NCBI GenBank assembly: GCA_030148775.1
Contig: JASBST010000004.1
Span: 1 to 59,702 of the forward strand
DNA from: Thiogranum sp.
Lineage (GTDB): Bacteria; Pseudomonadota; Gammaproteobacteria; DSM-19610
DNA: 59,702 nt
Direction: 5' to 3'
Part shown: positions 54,473 through 59,702 of the stretch, one piece after another
How positions within the stretch are numbered: the stretch's first letter is position 1
How the letters are laid out: each line of letters opens with the position of its first letter
The notes under the pieces: generated by a model
Told to the model about the DNA's origin: nothing
Seen by the model: the letters and a program-made list of their open reading frames with translations, nothing else
Database searches by the model: none
Made by a program: the position numbers and the translations under genes

Positions 54473-55309
54473 ATGGCATTGACCATCAATACCAACCTCG
54501 CGTCGTTGAACGCACAGCGTAACCTGACCAGTTCCCAGGGCATGCTGGAAACCTCACTGCGCCGCCTGTCTTCCGGGCTGCGTGTCAACAGCGCCAAGGA
54601 CGACGCCGCCGGCCTTTTCAGTATCCAGAAGATGACCGCCGACATCCGCGGTCTGAATCAGGCCGTCAGTAATGCCCAGGACGGTATTTCTCTCGGTCAG
54701 ACCGGTGAGGGCGCCATGGATCAGATCCAGGCCGCCCAGCAGCGTATCCGCGAAATCGCCGTACAGTCGTCTAACGCCACCGTTGAATCGCGCACCGGTC
54801 TGCAGGCCGAGGTCGATCAGCTGACCCAGGAAATTTCCCGTATCGTCGCCACCACCCAGTTCAACGGCACCCAGCTGCTGGACGGCACCGGTGGTAGCCT
54901 GGTGTTCCAGATCGGTCAGGACGGTGTGGCTTCCAACCAGATCACCGTCAGCGGTCTGGATCTGGCCAGTATGAACTCCTACAACGCAACGCTGACCGCT
55001 ACCGGTACGGTCGACGTCAGCACGGCGGCGGCTGCTTCGGCGTCGATTGCCACCATGGATACCGATATCGATACCGTATCGGGCAGCCGTGCGACCTTTG
55101 GTGCCGTTCAGAACCGTTTCGAATCCGTGGTTGCCAACCTGACCACCTATTCAGAGAACCTGTCTGCGGCCAGGGGGCGTATCCAGGACGCGGACTTCGC
55201 GAAGGAAACGGCCAATCTGTCAAAGGCGCAGATACTCCAGCAGGCCGGTGTGGCGATGTTGGCACAGGCCAATACGCTGCCGCAGACGGCGCTGCAGCTG
55301 CTGCGCTAG
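54473..55309 (+). CDS. fliC: Flagellin FliC
   Basis: 278 residues, filament subunit. N-terminal MALTINTNLASLNAQRNLTS with LRRLSSGLRVNSAKDDAAGL, and C-terminal RIQDADFAKETANLSKAQIL with QTALQLLR, are canonical D0/D1. The exposed middle is very short (about 150-195) and rich in Ser/Thr (GLDLASMNSYNATLTATGTV), so there is no D3 domain. These Ser/Thr are candidate O-glycosylation sites given the upstream locus. ATG follows AGGAGTAA. Confidence 0.97.
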   Translation: MALTINTNLASLNAQRNLTSSQGMLETSLRRLSSGLRVNSAKDDAAGLFSIQKMTADIRGLNQAVSNAQDGISLGQTGEGAMDQIQAAQQRIREIAVQSSNATVESRTGLQAEVDQLTQEISRIVATTQFNGTQLLDGTGGSLVFQIGQDGVASNQITVSGLDLASMNSYNATLTATGTVDVSTAAAASASIATMDTDIDTVSGSRATFGAVQNRFESVVANLTTYSENLSAARGRIQDADFAKETANLSKAQILQQAGVAMLAQANTLPQTALQLLR

Positions 55310-55337
55310 TAGCCTTTCGCTAGCGTAACAAATGCCA

Positions 55338-55367
55338 GGGACGGATGGGGCAGGGATGCTCCGTCCC
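55338..55367 (+). terminator. GC-rich stem-loop after fliC
   Basis: GGGACGGA-N14-TCCGTCCC, perfect 8-bp stem, 29 nt after the fliC stop; only a short T-run later (CTTTC). Probably ends or stabilises most fliC transcripts, with some read-through to flaG. Confidence 0.55.
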
Positions 55368-55396
55368 CCAGGCTTTCAAAATCAGGCAGGTGAGAT

Positions 55397-55807
55397 ATGT
55401 CCTCTGATTCCATTTCTCTGATTCAAAACCCGGATACCGCACGTATGCAGGGAGCGCAGCGCGCCACCGGTTCCCAATCCTCGGCAGACCCTTCAAATCT
55501 GTACGGGCAGCGGCAGGCTTCTGCCGCAGGCGGTAAGGAGTTGCCCTTGAAGACGACGCAACCAACACAGGATACGCCGGTGACCCAACAGCAGGTGGCA
55601 TCGGCCGTCAGCCAGATCAGCGATTTCGTGCAGAATTTCCAGCGCGATTTGCTCTTCAGCATCGATGAGGAAAGCGAACGTCTGGTTGTTAAAGTCGTTG
55701 ATTCTGAAACACAAGAAGTTATCCGTCAGATTCCTTCGGAGGAGTCGCTGCGGATAGCGAAAAATCTTGATGCCGCGGACAGCCTGATGCTGCGCGAACG
55801 GGCGTAG
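55397..55807 (+). CDS. flaG: FlaG-family protein
   Basis: 136 residues. Disordered Ser/Gln-rich first half, then the FlaG domain: FQRDLLFSIDEESERLVVKV, VDSETQEVIRQIPSEESLRI. FlaG is linked to filament length in polar flagella and is regularly placed between fliC and fliD. Confidence 0.92.
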   Translation: MSSDSISLIQNPDTARMQGAQRATGSQSSADPSNLYGQRQASAAGGKELPLKTTQPTQDTPVTQQQVASAVSQISDFVQNFQRDLLFSIDEESERLVVKVVDSETQEVIRQIPSEESLRIAKNLDAADSLMLRERA

Positions 55808-55811
55808 GAGC

Positions 55812-55827
55812 TGGCACCGCTTTTGCT
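55812..55827 (+). promoter_or_regulatory. Sigma-54 promoter of fliD-fliS-fliT
   Basis: TGGCAC-CGCTT-TTGCT, perfect match and phasing, 45 nt upstream of the fliD ATG and immediately after the flaG stop. Confidence 0.87.
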
Positions 55828-55872
55828 TTACTCATCAGGTAGCCATTAGCTCGATAAGAGGTTCGGTATAGT

Positions 55873-57204
55873 ATGATCAGCTCGCCCGGCGTGGGTTCAG
55901 GTTTGGACGTCAATTCTATCGTGCGTCAGTTGATGGCGATAGAAAGCCGGCCGCTGAATCGTTTGCAGGCAGACAAGACCGACCTGCAAACGCAGCTGAG
56001 CGCTTTTGGAACGTTGAAGAGTGCGCTAAGCACTTTTCAGACGGCCTTCGCCAATCTTAAAACGGTGGATGCCTTTGAGGTCTATAAAGCCGATTCCTCC
56101 GATCCGACCGCTTTTACCGCCGCCGCCGACAGTACCGCCGCGGTGGGATTCAATGATATCCAGGTAATCAGAATCGCCGAAGCTCACAAGATGGGCTCCG
56201 CGGCGATCGCCGACACCGATACCACGACCCTGGGTGGCGCGGGTGATACGCTCACTACCACCATCAACGGAAACGCGTTTAGCGTCGATATCGGCGGCAA
56301 GACGTTGAGCCAGATCCGCGACGCCATCAATAATGCGCCGGACAACACCGGCGTATCGGCCAGCATCATCACCGAAAGCAGCACCAGTCATCGGCTGGTA
56401 CTCACGTCCACGGAAACGGGGAACGCGAATGCGCTGAATCTGTCGTTCACCGGCACCGTGGGAACGGATCTGGGCATGAGCAACATCAACGATCCGACCT
56501 TGCTGGACTCGGAAATCAAGATCGACGGGTTGTATACCGTAACCCGATCGAGCAATACCATCAGCGACGCGATCGGCGGGGTGACGTTGAACCTGCTGGC
56601 GACGACGGCATCGACCGCGCGGCTGACGGTGAGCCGCGATACCACGGCCGTCGGCGAGACCGTGCAGGGATTCGTCGATGCCTATAATGAACTGAAATCC
56701 ACATTCAACAGTCTTTCCGGCAAGGGCAACGACCTGGAGGCGGACAGCACCTTACGTTCGATCCAGAATCAGATTCAGGGCGTATTCAACACGCCGCCGT
56801 CGGGACTGACGACAAGCCTGTCGTATTTGTCGGAAGTCGGGGTTTCCTTTCAGCGTGACGGAACCCTCGCCCTGGATACCGCGGCGCTCGATACCGCATT
56901 GGGCAATGATTTCTCCGGTGTCGCCGAGCTGTTCGCCAACGACAACCAGGGCTATCTGTTCCGTCTGGATAGTCTGATAGACGGCTTCGTTCAGACCGAC
57001 GGTCTGATCAGCAACCGCGAAGACGGCCTGAATACGCGCATCGACACCACAGACAAGCGCATCAGCGACATGGAATACCGCTTGCAGCTCAGAGAAAAGA
57101 GTCTGCGCGACCAGTTTACCTTTCTGGACGGATTGATGGGTCAACTGAACGGTACCAGCCAGTTTCTCAGCCAGCAACTGGCCGCATTGCCCGGATCGGG
57201 CTGA
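55873..57204 (+). CDS. fliD: FliD, filament cap (hook-associated protein 2)
   Basis: 443 residues. N-terminal GVGSGLDVNSIVRQLMAIES and PLNRLQADKTDLQTQLSAFG; central HAP2 repeats; C-terminal RDQFTFLDGLMGQLNGTSQF and LSQQLAALPG. Caps the filament and guides flagellin assembly. Confidence 0.95.
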   Translation: MISSPGVGSGLDVNSIVRQLMAIESRPLNRLQADKTDLQTQLSAFGTLKSALSTFQTAFANLKTVDAFEVYKADSSDPTAFTAAADSTAAVGFNDIQVIRIAEAHKMGSAAIADTDTTTLGGAGDTLTTTINGNAFSVDIGGKTLSQIRDAINNAPDNTGVSASIITESSTSHRLVLTSTETGNANALNLSFTGTVGTDLGMSNINDPTLLDSEIKIDGLYTVTRSSNTISDAIGGVTLNLLATTASTARLTVSRDTTAVGETVQGFVDAYNELKSTFNSLSGKGNDLEADSTLRSIQNQIQGVFNTPPSGLTTSLSYLSEVGVSFQRDGTLALDTAALDTALGNDFSGVAELFANDNQGYLFRLDSLIDGFVQTDGLISNREDGLNTRIDTTDKRISDMEYRLQLREKSLRDQFTFLDGLMGQLNGTSQFLSQQLAALPGSG

Positions 57205-57236
57205 TAGATAACGCAAGGGATTACGAGGACAACTTA

Positions 57237-57650
57237 ATGAGTTTCGCCAACGTTCGTAGCGCGCTGAATGAGTACAGCCAGAATGCCGTGCACACCGGTA
57301 TCGAATCGGCCAGTCCTCACCGGTTGATACAGATGCTGATGGAGGGCGCGCTGGCAAAGATCGCCGTCGCCAAGGGGCACATGGAGCGCGGCCAGATTCG
57401 CGACAAGGGCCAGCAAATAGGCTGCGCGCTTTCCATCATCGAAGGGCTCAAGGCCAGTCTCGACCACGAAAAAGGCGGAGAGATTGCGCGTAATCTGGAG
57501 GATCTGTATATCTATATGGAGCGCCGTCTGATCGAGGCCAATCGTGACAACAATACCGCGCCGCTCGACGAGGTGACCGACTTGTTCAAACAGATCAAGG
57601 AAGCCTGGGACGCCATCTCCGAGCATGCTTCCCAGGAGCCGGCGGCCTGA
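57237..57650 (+). CDS. fliS: FliS, flagellin export chaperone
   Basis: 137 residues, helical bundle. YSQNAVHTGIESASPHRLIQ, MLMEGALAKIAVAKGHMERG and EIARNLEDLYIYMERRLIEA are conserved FliS segments. Binds the FliC C-terminus; 32 nt after fliD. Confidence 0.95.
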   Translation: MSFANVRSALNEYSQNAVHTGIESASPHRLIQMLMEGALAKIAVAKGHMERGQIRDKGQQIGCALSIIEGLKASLDHEKGGEIARNLEDLYIYMERRLIEANRDNNTAPLDEVTDLFKQIKEAWDAISEHASQEPAA

Positions 57651-57665
57651 GGGCGGCCCGGCTGG

Positions 57666-57989
57666 ATGACCATGGAGAATCGCCGCGAACGGCACCTCCA
57701 GCAGATCGTCGCCATGAGTCGGCAGATGCTGGAGCAGGCACGCGAGTGCAATTGGGGGCGGGTCGCCGATCTGGAGACCGAGCGTAAAGCGCTGGTGGAC
57801 CATTGCTTCCGGGCGCCGGCCGTGCCTCAGGATGCGCCCGGGGTGGCAGCCCATATACGCGAGATTCTGCGGTTGAACCGGTTGATCACCGAGCTCGGTG
57901 CTTCCGCCCGGGACCGCCTGGGGAATGAGCTCCGCTCGCACAAGGCCGCACGGTCGGCGGCTGCCGCCTATTCGCAGAATACCGGCTGA
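57666..57989 (+). CDS. fliT: FliT-like flagellar chaperone
   Basis: 107 residues, all-helical and charged (LQQIVAMSRQMLEQARECNW; VADLETERKALVDHCF). Position after fliS and size fit FliT, the chaperone of FliD; sequence similarity is modest, as usual for FliT. ATG at 57666 or 57672. Confidence 0.75.
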   Translation: MTMENRRERHLQQIVAMSRQMLEQARECNWGRVADLETERKALVDHCFRAPAVPQDAPGVAAHIREILRLNRLITELGASARDRLGNELRSHKAARSAAAAYSQNTG

Positions 57990-58134
57990 CAGGCGCCGAG
58001 GCCGCCGTCCGCCCCGCGGTTCGAACCCTTTTTCTCGCCCGGCGCCCCAAATCGCCCCGGCAGTCCCCGCTATACTCAATCTAAATCATGGGCCTAGCAC
58101 CGATCCCGGCTCGGGCCCCGGCTACGACAAAATT

Positions 58135-58163
58135 TTGACAACGCCCCTGAAGAGTGCTTAACT
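58135..58163 (+). promoter_or_regulatory. Candidate sigma-70 promoter of fleQ
   Basis: Perfect -35 TTGACA (58135-58140), 17-bp spacer, weak -10 TTAACT (58158-58163). Transcription would start near 58170, which supports the fleQ start at 58242. An isolated TATACT lies farther upstream at about 58072. Confidence 0.45.
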
Positions 58164-58241
58164 GTAGTGACACCGGCCGGCGGTTCAGGTCGTGTCCGAA
58201 AAGCAGAGCAAACAGATCCGAAACCGACGGGGGATAGTCAG

Positions 58242-59693
58242 GTGGCAATCAGCGAGCCCAAGGTACTTATTATCGAAGCCGATCCTGATCGCGGCCGCGA
58301 GTTGGAGTCCGTCTTACGCTTCATCAACTACGAACCTGTGCTGACCCCGGACTGCGGACACTGGAAATCCAGTATCGACGATGCCGATGATATTCTGGCG
58401 GTATTGGTCGGTACCTGCACCAACGATAAAGCGCTGCAAAAACAGCTCAAGGAGGTGCACGACCTCGACGAGCATTTGCCGATTTTTCTGATTTCCGAGA
58501 AAAACAAAGAGCTTACCGTAGCCATTGAGCCGGCTTCCTGCATCCTGGGACGGGTGGAACTGCCCGCCCACTACACTCAGCTGACCAGCGCACTGCACCA
58601 GGCCGAGGTCTATCGGGAAACCCAGTCGGACGGTCGTCATCAGCGACCGGTCGATCTGTTCCGCAGCCTGGTGGGGACCAGCCGCGCGGTGCAGCTGGTG
58701 CGCAAAATGATCCAGCAGGTGGCCAACTCCGAGGCCAACGTGTTGATTCTTGGAGAATCGGGTACCGGCAAGGAAGTCGTGGCACGCAATCTTCATTATT
58801 ATTCGAATCGTCGTGACAACGCCTTCGTGCCGGTCAACTGCGGGGCGATCCCCGGCGATTTGCTCGAGTCTGAATTGTTCGGGCACGAGAAGGGCGCGTT
58901 CACCGGTGCCATCAGCGCCCGTCAGGGGCGTTTCGAGCTGGCCGAGAAAGGGACCCTGTTTCTCGACGAGATCGGCGATATGAGCCTGAATATGCAGGTC
59001 AAATTGCTGCGCGTCCTGCAGGAGCGGACGTTCGAGCGCGTCGGCAGCAACAAAAGCATCGAGGCGGACGTGCGGATTATCGCCGCCACCCACCGCAATC
59101 TGGAAGAAGCCATCACGCTGGGAAAATTCCGCGAGGATCTGTTCTATCGTCTTAACGTGTTTCCGATCGAAATGCCACCGTTACGCGATCGGGTGGAGGA
59201 TATTCCTCTGCTGGTGAACGAGTTGATTCGACGCATCGAGCACGAAAAGCGGGGCTCGGTCCGCCTCACCCAGAGTGCCATACTGGCATTGTGTGAATAC
59301 AACTGGCCCGGCAATGTGCGTGAACTGGCGAATCTCATCGAACGGTTGGCCATCCTGTATCCTTTCGGTGTGGTCGATGTTGGCGATCTGCCGGACAAGT
59401 TTCAGACGGATACGCTCGCTTCGGGCGAGAACCCGCGCTTCGGCGAAGAGCTGCTGGGCAGCGCTCAGCCGATGCAGTATCAGCTCGATGCCGAGCCGCG
59501 GTTGCCGCGCGACGGCCTGGATCTTAAAGAACACCTGAGCAACCTGGAAGTCGGATTCATCAAGCAGGCGCTGGATGACGCCAATGGGGTGGTCGCCCAG
59601 GCCGCCAAACGCCTGGGCATGCGGCGCACCACGCTGGTGGAAAAACTGCGCAAGTACGGCTTGCAGCGTTCCGACAATACGACGGGAGTTTGA
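58242..59693 (+). CDS. fleQ: FleQ, sigma-54-dependent master regulator of flagellar genes
   Basis: 483 residues. The N-terminal FleQ domain (PKVLIIEADPDRGRELESVL) is a receiver-like fold in which the phospho-Asp site is not evident. The AAA+ domain (about 150-380) has Walker A LILGESGTGKEVVARNLHY, the sigma-54-contacting GAFTGA loop (HEKGAFTGAISARQGRF), Walker B GTLFLDEIGDMS and the arginine-finger region FREDLFYRLNVFPIEMPPL. The Fis-type HTH ends the protein (VVAQAAKRLGMRRTTLVEKL). GTG 58242 after GGGGGA matches FleQ N-termini; the frame opens earlier at 58167. Likely activator of the five sigma-54 promoters in this window; in Pseudomonas it also binds c-di-GMP. Confidence 0.95.
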   Translation: MAISEPKVLIIEADPDRGRELESVLRFINYEPVLTPDCGHWKSSIDDADDILAVLVGTCTNDKALQKQLKEVHDLDEHLPIFLISEKNKELTVAIEPASCILGRVELPAHYTQLTSALHQAEVYRETQSDGRHQRPVDLFRSLVGTSRAVQLVRKMIQQVANSEANVLILGESGTGKEVVARNLHYYSNRRDNAFVPVNCGAIPGDLLESELFGHEKGAFTGAISARQGRFELAEKGTLFLDEIGDMSLNMQVKLLRVLQERTFERVGSNKSIEADVRIIAATHRNLEEAITLGKFREDLFYRLNVFPIEMPPLRDRVEDIPLLVNELIRRIEHEKRGSVRLTQSAILALCEYNWPGNVRELANLIERLAILYPFGVVDVGDLPDKFQTDTLASGENPRFGEELLGSAQPMQYQLDAEPRLPRDGLDLKEHLSNLEVGFIKQALDDANGVVAQAAKRLGMRRTTLVEKLRKYGLQRSDNTTGV

Positions 59694-59702
59694 CGCCCCT
59701 CT

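Overview
The window is a high-GC chromosomal segment, most likely from a motile gammaproteobacterium with polar flagella. The evidence is FleQ, RpoN-type and FliA-type promoters, a cheV-cheR pair placed between flgA and flgB, flaG after fliC, a MetR/MetE pair, and a RelA of the EXDD class. Persulfide-detoxification genes hint at a sulfur-linked lifestyle, but genus cannot be read from the sequence.

Left part (1-12.6 kb): relA enters truncated by the window edge and carries one in-frame TAG between its catalytic and regulatory halves. A tRNA-Arg(CCT) follows. Next comes a cobalamin-sparing block: metE (B12-independent methionine synthase) diverges from its regulator metR, then a cobalamin riboswitch leads into nrdA-nrdB (class Ia ribonucleotide reductase). 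A minus-strand operon follows with an ArsR-rhodanese regulator, a CstB/ETHE1-like metallo-beta-lactamase persulfide dioxygenase and an MFS transporter.

Middle part (12.6-28.2 kb): after a small unknown protein lies an unusual complex-I-like operon, nuoA-[nuoB/D-like fusion]-nuoH-nuoJ-nuoK-nuoL-nuoM-nuoN plus a DUF3096 membrane peptide. It has no nuoC, E, F, G or I. The fusion has lost all Fe-S ligands and the NuoD quinone histidine, NuoH has lost its quinone-loop motif, and NuoN has lost the TM5 glutamate. This looks like an ion-translocating membrane arm without a working redox arm. A minus-strand signalling operon (receiver, CHASE1 histidine kinase, receiver-PAS-GGDEF), polyphosphate:AMP phosphotransferase, tRNA-Ala(CGC) and a PilZ protein follow.

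Right part (28.3-59.7 kb): flagellar genes. flgA, flgM and flgN read left; cheV, cheR and flgBCDEFGHIJKL read right; then fliC, flaG, fliD, fliS, fliT and fleQ. Between flgL and fliC is an 11.9-kb probable flagellin-modification locus. It encodes an Sfp-type phosphopantetheinyl transferase, an ATP-grasp/HAD fusion, a small methyltransferase, a DegT aminotransferase and a 2481-residue protein. That protein combines six GT-A-type modules, one GT-B-type module, a PAPS-type sulfotransferase and TPRs. Five sigma-54 promoter matches (flgA, flgB, ATP-grasp, aminotransferase, fliD) sit 36-64 nt upstream of their genes, so this locus appears wired into the FleQ/RpoN flagellar cascade. Sigma-28-like sites precede flgM, cheV and, more weakly, fliC.
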